A stretch of 64,000 nt of DNA, taken from Deltaproteobacteria bacterium. Its GTDB lineage: Bacteria > Desulfobacterota > Desulfobacteria > Desulfobacterales > Desulfobacteraceae. The position numbers were made by a program, and so were the translations under genes. The first letter of the stretch is position 1. Each line of letters starts with the position of its first letter. Where the stretch lies: positions 109,207 through 173,206 of the forward strand of contig JAADHV010000086.1 of assembly GCA_013151635.1 (NCBI GenBank). Direction: 5' to 3'. Of this stretch, positions 17,719 through 27,055 are shown in pieces. The notes under the pieces are model-generated. The model did no database searches. It was not told the DNA's origin and saw only the letters and a list, made by a program, of their open reading frames with translations.

Positions 17719-18515
17719 GTAAGATGAACAAGATTTTTTTAGTATCAATATTAAAAAAGTCCATCAGGCTTTTGGAACAGTTTTTATATCCTTTAAAGTG
17801 TTTAAAATGCGGTGTATATATCAATCCTGATATGATTGAACCTGATACAATAGAGGCTTTTTTTTGTGAGCATTGCATGAAATCAGGCTTTTACCCTTTT
17901 GATCCTCCCTTTTGCACCAAATGCGGACTTAAGTTCCATAACAGCTTTAAAGAAAACCATATATGTGAACCCTGCTTGAAAGCACCTTTAAAACTTGATC
18001 GGGTCCGGGCGGCACTTGAGTATAGCGGCATAATAAAAGATGCGATTCCCCTTTTTAAATATCATTCAAAGCTGTCGGCTGCGAAATTGTTTGAGAATCT
18101 GCTGTTCCAGGCATTCTTGCAATATTATTCAAGCTTTCGCATTGACATTATCATGCCGGTGCCGCTGCACAGGGAGAAACAAAGAAAAAGGGGATTTAAC
18201 CAGGCCTTTCTTATGATACGTAATTTTAAAAAATTATATCAAAAAGAATTTGAACAACCGCCGTTATGGGAAATTGATACGACTTCGCTTGCCAGAATTA
18301 AAAAAACACAACCCCAAACAGGCTTTGATATTGACCAGAGAAAAAACAATTTGAAAAATGCGTTTAAAGTTGTCAATAAAAAAACAATAGATAATAAACA
18401 CATTCTTCTGATTGATGATGTGTTTACAACCGGTGCAACCTGCAATGAAGCAGCAGGGGCGTTATTGAAACACGGGGCCTTGAAGGTAACGGCGCTGGTG
18501 CTGGCAAGAACCTGA
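17715..18515 (+). CDS. ComF family phosphoribosyltransferase-like protein
   Basis: A 266-residue protein. The N-terminus has a double zinc ribbon with cysteines in CLKCGVY, CEHCMKSG, CTKCGLKF and CEPCL. A type I phosphoribosyltransferase domain follows, with VPLHREKQRKRGFNQAFL and the PRPP-binding loop LLIDDVFTTGATCNEA. ComF/GntX proteins are linked to DNA uptake in competent bacteria. In species without a known competence system the role is unclear. Start overlaps rlmB's stop as ATGA, indicating translational coupling at the end of the operon. Confidence 0.88.
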   Translation: MSKMNKIFLVSILKKSIRLLEQFLYPLKCLKCGVYINPDMIEPDTIEAFFCEHCMKSGFYPFDPPFCTKCGLKFHNSFKENHICEPCLKAPLKLDRVRAALEYSGIIKDAIPLFKYHSKLSAAKLFENLLFQAFLQYYSSFRIDIIMPVPLHREKQRKRGFNQAFLMIRNFKKLYQKEFEQPPLWEIDTTSLARIKKTQPQTGFDIDQRKNNLKNAFKVVNKKTIDNKHILLIDDVFTTGATCNEAAGALLKHGALKVTALVLART

Positions 18516-18569
18516 GATTTTTTTTGGTTCAGTTATTTAAAAAAGGATAAAGAACAAAAGTTATAAATA

Positions 18570-19436
18570 ATGATAAAAGCGAATTTTATAAATACAGGCC
18601 AGGGTTTTTTCCATTATCATGTTCTTGGAGAATCAGGCAGGCAAATCCATTTTTGCCACGGAAATTCTTTAAGTGCCGGAACATACCTTCCTTTTTTAGA
18701 AAAACTTTGCACTTGTAATTTTAAAATTTACGCACCAGATATCAGGGGACACGGGTTCTCAACAAAGGAAAACACAGTCAGGGTTGAAAATTGGGATATT
18801 TTCGTCAAGGATATTGAGCAGATTGTCTCATCCATCACAAAGCCTCCTGTTATAGGTATCGGGCATTCCATAGGCGGGTATTTCACCTATGCGGCAGCAG
18901 CATTATATCCCCATCTTTTTTCAAAGTTGATCCTGCTGGACCCGATTATTTTTCCCCCTGAAATTGTCCTGTTTGCAACCCTGATAAGAAAGACGGGATT
19001 TGCAAGGCATCTTTCGCTTCCTAAAATGACCCGTGGGAAAAAGTCTGAATTTCAGTCAAGGAAAGAGGCGTTGGCCCATTATTCGGGAAAGGGCATGTTT
19101 AAATCATGGAAACCCGAATTTGTCCGGGCTTATGTGGATACAGCCATAGAAAAAGATTCCTCAACCACATACGGACTTTGCTGCAGCCCTGAATTTGAAG
19201 CACAGATTTATGAATTTGTCCCTTTTAATACCTGGCGGCATGCAAATCATATTAATATTCCTGTTCTTGTTGTCAGGGGAGAAAAATCAGACCTGTTTTT
19301 TAAAAAGGCAGGTCAAAGGCTTGCAAAGAAAATGAAAAACTGCACCTTTGTTGAACAGAAAAAACTTGGTCACTTTTTAATGATGGAAGACCCGGATAAG
19401 ATAATTGATATCATCCTGCCTTTTATTCAAACTTGA
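18570..19436 (+). CDS. Alpha/beta-fold hydrolase
   Basis: A 288-residue alpha/beta hydrolase. The oxyanion region is HFCHGNSLSAGTY, the nucleophile elbow GIGHSIGGY places Ser at about residue 99, an acid lies in RGEKSDLF, and the catalytic His is in KKLGHFLMMEDP. The cap domain lies between about 125 and 215. There is no signal peptide, so it acts in the cytoplasm on an unknown ester, lactone or similar substrate. It stands 54 bp after comF and may have its own promoter. Confidence 0.85.
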   Translation: MIKANFINTGQGFFHYHVLGESGRQIHFCHGNSLSAGTYLPFLEKLCTCNFKIYAPDIRGHGFSTKENTVRVENWDIFVKDIEQIVSSITKPPVIGIGHSIGGYFTYAAAALYPHLFSKLILLDPIIFPPEIVLFATLIRKTGFARHLSLPKMTRGKKSEFQSRKEALAHYSGKGMFKSWKPEFVRAYVDTAIEKDSSTTYGLCCSPEFEAQIYEFVPFNTWRHANHINIPVLVVRGEKSDLFFKKAGQRLAKKMKNCTFVEQKKLGHFLMMEDPDKIIDIILPFIQT

Positions 19437-19474
19437 TTTTGACACCAGGAAATTATTGTAAAATATTTTTATGG

Positions 19475-19491
19475 GTCCCTTGACAAGGGAC
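19475..19491. promoter_or_regulatory. 17-bp palindrome upstream of solute-binding protein gene
   Basis: GTCCCTTG-A-CAAGGGAC is a perfect dyad 137 bp before the solute-binding protein start. It could be an operator or the stem of a terminator for the hydrolase gene, although no T-run follows. Confidence 0.3.
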
Positions 19492-19627
19492 AGGGTTATG
19501 CCTTAATCTATACAATCATATGGAGCGAGTTGATTTTTTTTGCTCTTTCATGCACCAGCAATCACAAAGACTTTTATTTCAAATTCAAAACAAAAATTTT
19601 ATTAATCAATAAAGGGAGATAGGTGTT

Positions 19628-20371
19628 ATGAAAAAAATAGTTTGTTTAGCCTTGATGATTTTTATGGTTTCGTTGTCCTCTGCTTTTGCAAAGAATTTTG
19701 AAATTCTGACGGGCGAGTGGGCGCCTTATGTTTCAAAGAGTATGAAGGACGGGGGACCCACTGCAATTATTGTTTCCCAGGTATTGAAAGCAGTCGGCCA
19801 TACAGCAAGTTTCAAATATGTGCCCTGGAAAAGGACAGAGGTTTTGACCCAGCAGGGAAAAGCCGTGGCAACTTTTCCCTGGTCTGCAACTGATGAATTT
19901 AAAAAAAAATGTTATCTTTCCACTCCTATCGCCACCCAGAAAATGGTTTTCTTTTATATTAAGGATAAGCTTGGTGACTGGGATTATACCGGCTTGGACC
20001 AGCTTAAAAAATTAAAAGTCGGAGGGTCAGAAGGATACTCTTATGTTGGAATTTTTAAAAGCGGCGGCGTAAAGGCTGAATACGGACCGAATACAGAAAG
20101 CTCTTTAAAAAAGCTTGTCCACGGGCGTATTGATGTTGTACCGGAAAGCCAGCTTGTTGGATGGCAGGTGATCAAATCCAAGCTTGCATCGTCAAAATCC
20201 AAGTTTGCCACTTCAAAAACCCCTCTTTTTACAAAGGCTTTGCACCTTATGGTATCAAAGGCCCACCCGGATGGGAAGGAATTGATAGATGCCTACGAAA
20301 AAGGGTTTAAGATCATAAAGGCGAACGGCATATATAAAAAGATACTTGAAGAGTACGGGCTTTCCGAATAG
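19628..20371 (+). CDS. Periplasmic solute-binding protein, family 3 (amino-acid type)
   Basis: A 247-residue exported binding protein. The signal peptide is residues 1 to about 21, ending SSAFA. The mature part has two lobes as in PBPb/SBP_bac_3 proteins, with LTGEWAPYVS, VPWKRTEVL, FPWSATDEF and the hinge-side GGSEGYSYVGIF. These resemble YhdW/ArtJ-like proteins often found without a linked permease. No ABC permease or ATPase gene is adjacent, so it either serves a distant transporter or acts as a stand-alone sensor. AAAGGGAGAT precedes its ATG. Confidence 0.85.
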   Translation: MKKIVCLALMIFMVSLSSAFAKNFEILTGEWAPYVSKSMKDGGPTAIIVSQVLKAVGHTASFKYVPWKRTEVLTQQGKAVATFPWSATDEFKKKCYLSTPIATQKMVFFYIKDKLGDWDYTGLDQLKKLKVGGSEGYSYVGIFKSGGVKAEYGPNTESSLKKLVHGRIDVVPESQLVGWQVIKSKLASSKSKFATSKTPLFTKALHLMVSKAHPDGKELIDAYEKGFKIIKANGIYKKILEEYGLSE

Positions 20372-20399
20372 CTTTAGTTTATGTCAGAACACCAAAGGA

Positions 20400-20724
20400 G
20401 ACCATAACACCGGTGTTTTTATTGCTCCATATCCAGATGGTCATTCAATTGGTACGCTAGCTTTTGGCGATACGTTCAGGTATTCAGGGCTTATTTTTAT
20501 TATTGCTGGATTTTTTCTAATGCAATTTATATGAAAGAACATACCAAACCAATCAGGTTCTTTCATGATTCGTTGTGGGCACGCCGGGATGAAAAATCAA
20601 GGCAGCCCATGGCTGTTAGTGTTAGCTGAAAAATATCCCGGCAGACAATTCAGTATAGAAGTAACAATTCAGGAAAACCATAACCTGGTGGTGACCGGAC
20701 CTTACGAGCTGCCATGGTTATAAG
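20400..20724 (+). pseudogene. Remnant of isoprenylcysteine methyltransferase-like membrane protein
   Basis: One frame reads LAFGDTFRYSGLIFIIAGFF, a membrane helix, then stops at TGA 20532-20534. The same frame resumes with RQFSIEVTIQENHNLVVTGP, which matches the ICMT/phospholipid methyltransferase pattern (FSxxVxIQxxHxLVxxGPY). It then diverges and ends at TAA near 20722. Between the two halves lies a hairpin with 9-bp arms. The part that should follow GPY (RHPxYxG) is absent. The gene is therefore broken and truncated. Confidence 0.5.
20531..20564. repeat. Hairpin inside the methyltransferase remnant
   Basis: TGAAAGAAC and GTTCTTTCA form perfect 9-bp arms around 16 nt. It interrupts the remnant gene and may mark an inserted sequence. 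Boundaries are not certain. Confidence 0.4.
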
Positions 20725-20764
20725 TAAAGCTGCCGATGCAGTGAAATGATTGTTGCCAATTATT

Positions 20765-21925
20765 TTAAAGACTTGTTGAATTTTCCAAAGAAGGCTTTTT
20801 TGTCCTGATAGACTGGACCAGACAAAGGGAGATAAGGCTGAAAAAGGACCCGGCCAGGAAAGGAATTTTATAATCAACCATCCATAAAAGCCCACCTATG
20901 ACCGGCAGGACTACGGCTGCAATATGGTTAATTGTAAATCCCACGGCAGCGCTGGGTGCAATATCCTCTGGATCCGCAATCTTCTGGAAATAGGTTTTAA
21001 TACCCGTGGCAAAATTAAATAAAATGTGATCAAGGATATATAAAGCGCCAACAATGACCCTTGATTCCACAAAGGCATAGGAAATAAAAATCAGGATAAG
21101 GGAAAAATACTCAATTGAAAGAAGCTTTCTTTCCCCGTATTTTATTATAAATTTTCCTATGAAAGGGTTGATAAAAAAATTGATGACATTGTTCACAATG
21201 AAAAGCACCGTGATCTGCTGGACAGAGAATCCAAATTTTTTTACCAGCAGGAATACGGCAAATGCGACAAAAATCTGTCTTCTTGCCCCGGCCATGAAGG
21301 TTAAAAAATAAAAGAGCCAATACTTTTTTTTAAATATCAATTGTTTTTTCTGGGGGATGATGGTTTTTTTTGCAGGGCTTTTTGTGATGGCCCAGATACC
21401 ACAGGCACTTATGAGTCCGCCAAAAAGAATATACATGGTTTTGTAGCTTAAAAAAGGGGCGATCAAAAATATAAGGATGCCAACCACGATATTGGCTGCG
21501 GCAGCATATCTTCGCTGGGTGCTGAAAACAATGGGAGATGTGAGTTTATCAAAATACTGGAGCGTTAAAGACTGGTTTGTTGTTTCATAATAATGGAATC
21601 CGAAACTCATGACCATGGTTGTAAAAATAAGCCCTGATAAGCTTGGCAAAAAACCGGTTAAAAAAATTCCAGCCCCCATTATGATTATGGAAAGGGCTGA
21701 TAACTTGTGTTCTTTAATGATAAAGAGCACATATGTGACAAGTAATGCCAAAAATCCCGGGATTTCACGGACAGACTGAAGCAGGCCGATGTGATTGCCG
21801 TCAAGTCCTACAACATTAACGCTGAAATTGTCAAAAAGTGTTCTCCAGCACTGGAGCCCTGCACTGGAACAGATAGTCAGGACGATGAGATAAGAATACA
21901 TCAGTTCTTTTTTATAATCAGGCAT
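20765..21925 (-). CDS. Major facilitator superfamily transporter
   Basis: A 386-residue protein with about 12 hydrophobic helices and the MFS halves separated near residue 190 by a basic loop (KKTIIPQKKQLIFKKK). Position 40-60 has DGNHIGLLQSVREIPGF, and later GFSVQQITVLFIVNNVINF corresponds to the second-half A-motif region. No substrate-specific motif is recognised. It ends the long minus-strand operon and starts 17 bp after the giant GlmS-like gene, so a function linked to amino sugars or cell wall is possible but only inferred. Confidence 0.82.
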   Translation of the reverse strand: MPDYKKELMYSYLIVLTICSSAGLQCWRTLFDNFSVNVVGLDGNHIGLLQSVREIPGFLALLVTYVLFIIKEHKLSALSIIIMGAGIFLTGFLPSLSGLIFTTMVMSFGFHYYETTNQSLTLQYFDKLTSPIVFSTQRRYAAAANIVVGILIFLIAPFLSYKTMYILFGGLISACGIWAITKSPAKKTIIPQKKQLIFKKKYWLFYFLTFMAGARRQIFVAFAVFLLVKKFGFSVQQITVLFIVNNVINFFINPFIGKFIIKYGERKLLSIEYFSLILIFISYAFVESRVIVGALYILDHILFNFATGIKTYFQKIADPEDIAPSAAVGFTINHIAAVVLPVIGGLLWMVDYKIPFLAGSFFSLISLCLVQSIRTKKPSLENSTSL

Positions 21926-21942
21926 AAAAAAAGTATTTACAA

Positions 21943-24900
21943 TTAAATTTTATCAAGAATTTTTTCAACTACCTTTTCCGCAGTGTCTCCAAAAAGAGTT
22001 TCAACTTCTATGAGATTAAGATATTTGTCATCCCAGTGGAAATTATCACTTTCAAGTATCCAGTCCTTAAGCCTGTTGTATTTGCCGCCAAGGGCTTTGA
22101 TCTTTTTCAAAAGAGGCACGTCGGTTGAAGCTTTAAAACTGATGTTTAAAGAAAGTATATACTCAATAATATTTGGTGTTACAGGATTTGAAGAAATAAC
22201 AGGAATAACAAGGATGTTTTTTTGGTCTTTTCTGCCTTTGCCTATATAAACATTTCCTTCCCTGACAATTATGTTCTTAGTCCCTTTAAGCTTCTGGTCT
22301 GTTTCAACTCGAGAATGTTCGTTCCTTAAAGCTCCTGTTTTATTTATTATCTTAATTTTGGTTTCACGACTGACTTCGCCAAGAAGATTTAAGCCTGAAA
22401 TCTGGTAAAGAAAACCCCCGTTTATCCCGGCAATGACCTCCTGGAGGTTTTTAATTACAAGCACATTCTTGTTGGTAATCTGTGAAATATGGATGTCATT
22501 GTTATATAATTCATCAAAAACAAGGCCTTCAAATTTTTCACTGATCCTGCTTGTGCCTACTGTCACGGTTTTGGCCTGGTGCTTGATGGCATCAACCGGC
22601 CTTGCCATTGTATTTATGGCCTGGCCGATATTATCAAAAAAGGTATTTAACATGTTGGAAGGGGTGCCCTTTGTTTTAAAATCGATTTCAAAATCCGACA
22701 CTGGCAGCCTGCCTGAGAGGTATTTTAAAAGTAAAGTCAGATTGGCGACATTGTCAAGTCCCATGGCATCAGGGAACCCGCCTTGCCTCCGTTTTTTTGA
22801 AAACCTGTTATAAAACCGGGCAATAGTTTCCCTGAATTTTTTTTCCAGGAGGACTTCATACACATCATGTCCCATGGAAGTGTATTCATCTAAGAGATCA
22901 CGGACTTCTGCCCTTCCTTCATACATGAATCTTGAGCCCTCATTAATGGCAAGGGCGGCATAATATCCCCATATGTGCCCTACAAGAGTATTTAAAACCG
23001 GTGCAAAATGTTCCCTTGTTTCAGGGATTTTAAATACATCACTGGCATAAATGTCAAACCTTTCCTCTCCAATTGTGGTAATAACAATGGGGGTGGCTTT
23101 GTGGGCATGGAAAATTGCCGTGTCCTTGATTATATCACCCAATACGCTTTCCCTTGTGGATGCGGCACATATAATGATCAGGGGCTCGCTTGAAAGGTCA
23201 ATATGTTTTTTATCCTCAACAAAGTCAGAGGAAATGGTTTTATAGCAAAGTTCACTTAGTTTGATCCTGATCTCGTCGGCAGATGCTTTGTTTGATCCTG
23301 ACCCGACTGTTGCCCAATAGTGTTTTGACACGGCAAGCCTGAAGGCGGAATCCTTGATTTGATCTTTCATTCCAAGAATGGTTCTCATTTTGTCAGGAAG
23401 GCTCATAATCTCATTGACCTGGTCTGTAATAAATTCTTTTGATCTTGCCTTTGCAATGTGTGCAATATGAAGACCTAGAATTGCCCCTGCCGTAATCTGT
23501 GAATAAAATGCTTTTGTTGATGCAACAGACATTTCAATGTCCCTGCCGGAACTTGTATAAAGAACCCCGTCTGTTTTAAAAGTAAGATCAGAGTCTCTCC
23601 TGTTAACGATGGCCAGGGTCCTGGCACCACAGGCTTTTACCATATCAACTGTTCTGTTGGTATCGGTTGTTGTACCTGACTGGCTGATGGCAACAACAAG
23701 GGTGTTGGTCATGGAGTTTTCAGCATTTTCACCTTCATAAATACTGAATCCGGAGAGTTCTGATGATTTTAATGCCCTGATGTCGATATTTTTATCACCC
23801 AGATAGTAATTTAACAGGTCGGCACATCCCTGGGCTGCAATCCCGGCTGTACCCTGGCCGATGAAACACACCTTTTTGATCCTGCTGTTCCTGAAGTCAT
23901 CTTCCAAAGATTCAGGGATCACTGTTTTATCAAGGGTTGTGGAAAAAAGTTTTGTTTCAGTATCCTGTTTGAATTTATTTTCCAGGGTTTTTTCAATTGA
24001 ACCCGGGGATTCTGCAATTTCTTTTAAAAAATAATGAGGGAAATTCTGCCGGTCAATATCCCGTGATGTAATCTGGCTTGTCAGCACATGATCTTCCTGT
24101 ATCAGGATGGGGGTGTTGTCATAGCACAAGGATTGGATACCTGATACGCCGCCTGTGGAATCCTGGTCCAGGATGACAATCTGGCCTTTTTTTTCCCCGT
24201 TGAGCTTGATATAATCCTGGGTTTCCTCAACAATGCCATAGAGTTCTGATGCAGCAATATAATGATCTTTGGCAATCCCGACAAAAATAGCCTGTCCGCT
24301 TCCCTTCTGGGCTAAAAACAATTTTCCGGGAGCAAGATCCGTGTGCATGCTTATGGCATGGGAACCTTCAAAATCATTGACTGCCAGCCTGAACGCTTCT
24401 TCGATAGGGTTATTCTGTTTCAGGTAGTGCTCAACCTGGAGGGGAATCAGTTTGGTATCTGTGTTAATATTTTCATGGATTTTATCATATCTTGCTTCAT
24501 ATTCTGTTTTTAATTCAAGATAATTATCAATGTCACCGTTCAGGCAGACATGGATAATGCCGGTTCTGGAGATTTCTTTGTCGGTTGGAGTATTGTCCTG
24601 GGGGTGGCAGTTGGCAATTGTAATATCTCCTATGGAAGCCCACCTTGTATGGGCTAAAACAGAATTTGCAATAAAATCATACTGGGTAAGCAATTGGAGC
24701 AGTAGATCATTTTTGATCTGGCTTCTGATAAATAACACATTGTCCCCGAGCGCGCCTATTTCAGCCGCAAATTTATAGACAAAGGAAATTGTTACATAAT
24801 GCCCATTGTTTTCAGGGAAAGTGTCATTTATGGTAAGGCTGTTATTTCCAAGTACCAGGTGGTTTGTTCTCTGTTTGAGCCTTTCCGAAAGCCCGGCCTT

Positions 24901-25677
24901 GATCATGGCTTCCCTGAAATTTTCAAATTCCTTTTTTGTAAAAGTGAAAATAACCGATATCCCGGCAGAATCCCTTCCCCTGACCTCAAGCCTGTCAATG
25001 CTGTTCAAAACCGCGTTTATCTGCTTAAATACTTTTAGGCCTTTGATATTGCCGGAATTTTCAAGGCCTATGGCAAGATTGCTTATTGCAGTGATATTAT
25101 CCATGATTTCTTTTTTAAGGCACCAGCAGATATCTTTAAGCTTTTCAAGCCTTAAGGAAACGGTTCTAATGTCTTCGCTCGAAAGGCTGGGGGCCTGTTT
25201 TTTAGAGATGGATGCCTGATCAAGAATCATTTGTTCCATATTGTCTGTAATTGAAGAAAGCAGGTTTTTTTTATCCGGGTTAAAAAAAAGATCGGCAAAA
25301 ATATTTTCCTGTTTGAATCCCTGGAATTTTTCAAGAATCATATTTAAAAAATCATCACCACCAAGGAATTTATCCTTAATATCATTGTTTTTTGAAACAG
25401 GGTCAGAGGTTAGGGCTTTTTCTTTCAAGGAAAGGGCCTGTGCCTGGATCTCTTGTAAATTAAAATCCTGCAGGGCGGCATTGCCCTTGAATGCGACAAA
25501 TGCCGAGATACCGCATGATATTGTATTTGGTTGATCCGGGAAAAATATAATAGAGTTTTCTCTTGCTTTGGCTATGGATTTTCCGCATTCAACATTGATT
25601 GAAAATAGTTTTTTGACCTGATTGAAAAAAGGGTTTAAAAAAGGCTTTCCCTGCAGAATCATTATTTTTTCCCCCAT
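21943..25677 (-). CDS. Giant GlmS-like glutamine amidotransferase/SIS-domain protein
   Basis: A 1244-residue relative of glucosamine-6-phosphate synthase (normally about 610). The class II glutaminase pieces are present but stretched: CGISAFVAFKG (Cys55), then a helical insertion of about 165 residues, RGRDSAGI (234-240), LAHTRWASIGD (341-351), NGDIDNY (380-386) and TDTKLI. Two SIS domains follow: IGQGTAGIAA (607-615), ISQSGTTTDT (664-673), SVASTKAFYSQI, and a second one from about 780. The last ~300 residues match nothing I know. The catalytic Cys is internal, so activity would need cleavage of a 54-residue leader. It lies between PBP and MFS genes. A plain GlmS role is uncertain. Confidence 0.8.
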   Translation of the reverse strand: MGEKIMILQGKPFLNPFFNQVKKLFSINVECGKSIAKARENSIIFFPDQPNTISCGISAFVAFKGNAALQDFNLQEIQAQALSLKEKALTSDPVSKNNDIKDKFLGGDDFLNMILEKFQGFKQENIFADLFFNPDKKNLLSSITDNMEQMILDQASISKKQAPSLSSEDIRTVSLRLEKLKDICWCLKKEIMDNITAISNLAIGLENSGNIKGLKVFKQINAVLNSIDRLEVRGRDSAGISVIFTFTKKEFENFREAMIKAGLSERLKQRTNHLVLGNNSLTINDTFPENNGHYVTISFVYKFAAEIGALGDNVLFIRSQIKNDLLLQLLTQYDFIANSVLAHTRWASIGDITIANCHPQDNTPTDKEISRTGIIHVCLNGDIDNYLELKTEYEARYDKIHENINTDTKLIPLQVEHYLKQNNPIEEAFRLAVNDFEGSHAISMHTDLAPGKLFLAQKGSGQAIFVGIAKDHYIAASELYGIVEETQDYIKLNGEKKGQIVILDQDSTGGVSGIQSLCYDNTPILIQEDHVLTSQITSRDIDRQNFPHYFLKEIAESPGSIEKTLENKFKQDTETKLFSTTLDKTVIPESLEDDFRNSRIKKVCFIGQGTAGIAAQGCADLLNYYLGDKNIDIRALKSSELSGFSIYEGENAENSMTNTLVVAISQSGTTTDTNRTVDMVKACGARTLAIVNRRDSDLTFKTDGVLYTSSGRDIEMSVASTKAFYSQITAGAILGLHIAHIAKARSKEFITDQVNEIMSLPDKMRTILGMKDQIKDSAFRLAVSKHYWATVGSGSNKASADEIRIKLSELCYKTISSDFVEDKKHIDLSSEPLIIICAASTRESVLGDIIKDTAIFHAHKATPIVITTIGEERFDIYASDVFKIPETREHFAPVLNTLVGHIWGYYAALAINEGSRFMYEGRAEVRDLLDEYTSMGHDVYEVLLEKKFRETIARFYNRFSKKRRQGGFPDAMGLDNVANLTLLLKYLSGRLPVSDFEIDFKTKGTPSNMLNTFFDNIGQAINTMARPVDAIKHQAKTVTVGTSRISEKFEGLVFDELYNNDIHISQITNKNVLVIKNLQEVIAGINGGFLYQISGLNLLGEVSRETKIKIINKTGALRNEHSRVETDQKLKGTKNIIVREGNVYIGKGRKDQKNILVIPVISSNPVTPNIIEYILSLNISFKASTDVPLLKKIKALGGKYNRLKDWILESDNFHWDDKYLNLIEVETLFGDTAEKVVEKILDKI

Positions 25678-25693
25678 TTAAAAGGTTTGTTCG

Positions 25694-27055
25694 TCACAAT
25701 TGTGCGGTTGTGTTATTTTTTTTAAAGTATTTTTTTAAAATCATCTTTGCATAAGTGCTGGCTCTTGTCCCGATATATTTTCTATGGCCCACAACAATAG
25801 CCAACACGATTTTTTTCTTTTTTTCTTTTCCAAACCCTGCAAACCAGTCGTATTTGACAGTATGCTTTTTATTATAAATTGATCCTGTCTTTCCGCCTAT
25901 CGTGAGTCTGGAAAGAACGCTATCCCTTGAAGAACCCCTGAATGATTTTCTGGCTGTTCCTTTTGATACGGTGCTTTCCATTAATTTAATCATCGTGGCT
26001 GCTGTTTCAGGGCTTATTGGTGTTTTATATGTTTCTTTTTTGTTTTTGTAAATGATCTTTCCGTCAGAGTCAGTCACATGTTCAATAATACTTGGCAGCA
26101 TGGCTTTGCCGGAGTTGACCACAGCCGAGATAAGCATGGCACCGAACAGCGGTGAGATAGTCGTGTCACGGTTGAACCCGCAACCAAGTTCGGCCAGGTG
26201 ATAGTCACTGGTGTTTGTCTTGAATTTACCTGAAACAAAGGGTAATTCCCAGTTGATGACCTGGTTGAATCCAAAAGCCCTGGCGTAGGACTCAAGTTTT
26301 TCTTTCCCAAGATAATTTTTTCCAATTTTTCCAAACACCGGGTTTACTGATTCTGCAAAAGCCCTGGAAAAAGAAATTTTATATGAGTATTTATTTTTAA
26401 TATCCTTTAGCTGGCGCTTATATAGTGTGTATTTGCTCCCATTAAAGTACAATTGTGTGTTAGGCGTGTAACCAAGGGTTTCAATGGCTGCCGAAGCTGT
26501 TATAATTTTAAAGATGCTTGCTGCGGGATAATCTGATTCAATACAGGGATTGATATCAGGATTTTCAAGATCAAATCCTGTCATGGCAATTATTTTTCCT
26601 GTATCAGCTTCCATTACCACAATGGCAATCCTCTGTGGTTTTCCGCGTGTCATGCTTTTCAGCCGGTCAAGTACTGACAGCAAATATTCCTGGAGATAAA
26701 TATCAATACTGGTGGTTATTTTAAGGTTATGATCAGGTGTGTTTATAAAAAAAATATTTTTATCTGTTTTTGTGAAATTTGTATTGGCGATAATAGTACT
26801 TAGTTTGGTCTTTGAAAGCTTATAAGGTGTTTCACCAGTTACTTTTTCGAAAGATCGTGCCGGTTTTTTTTTGGGAAGGACATTAAATGCATTTTGATTT
26901 TCAGGTGCTCTTATTTTAAAACTTTTTATACCGGCAATCAAAAGCAGGAGGATAAACAGCCCTGTAAATCCTTTTGCCGTTTTTAAAAAAAAATCTTTTT
27001 TTCTTTTTTGAAGGATAAATTCAGATTGAAAATCCCGCCATGAGGTTTCTTTCAT
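25694..27055 (-). CDS. Penicillin-binding protein transpeptidase (short, membrane-anchored)
   Basis: A 453-residue D,D-transpeptidase-type protein. It has a cytoplasmic basic N-terminus, one membrane helix (about residues 28-46), then a short linker. The transpeptidase domain from about 115 has SIFK (Ser180, Lys183), SVN (236-238) and KTG (389-391), all three catalytic motifs intact. The PBP dimerisation domain of classic FtsI/PBP2 proteins appears to be missing, so it is smaller than usual. It overlaps metG by 4 bp and precedes the GlmS-like gene by 16 bp. A role in peptidoglycan crosslinking is likely; which process it serves is not visible. Confidence 0.88.
   Translation of the reverse strand: MKETSWRDFQSEFILQKRKKDFFLKTAKGFTGLFILLLLIAGIKSFKIRAPENQNAFNVLPKKKPARSFEKVTGETPYKLSKTKLSTIIANTNFTKTDKNIFFINTPDHNLKITTSIDIYLQEYLLSVLDRLKSMTRGKPQRIAIVVMEADTGKIIAMTGFDLENPDINPCIESDYPAASIFKIITASAAIETLGYTPNTQLYFNGSKYTLYKRQLKDIKNKYSYKISFSRAFAESVNPVFGKIGKNYLGKEKLESYARAFGFNQVINWELPFVSGKFKTNTSDYHLAELGCGFNRDTTISPLFGAMLISAVVNSGKAMLPSIIEHVTDSDGKIIYKNKKETYKTPISPETAATMIKLMESTVSKGTARKSFRGSSRDSVLSRLTIGGKTGSIYNKKHTVKYDWFAGFGKEKKKKIVLAIVVGHRKYIGTRASTYAKMILKKYFKKNNTTAQL

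Noticed and set aside
20650..20895. Minus-strand 81-codon frame
   Set aside because: Covers the end of the MFS gene in another frame and the antisense of the methyltransferase remnant.
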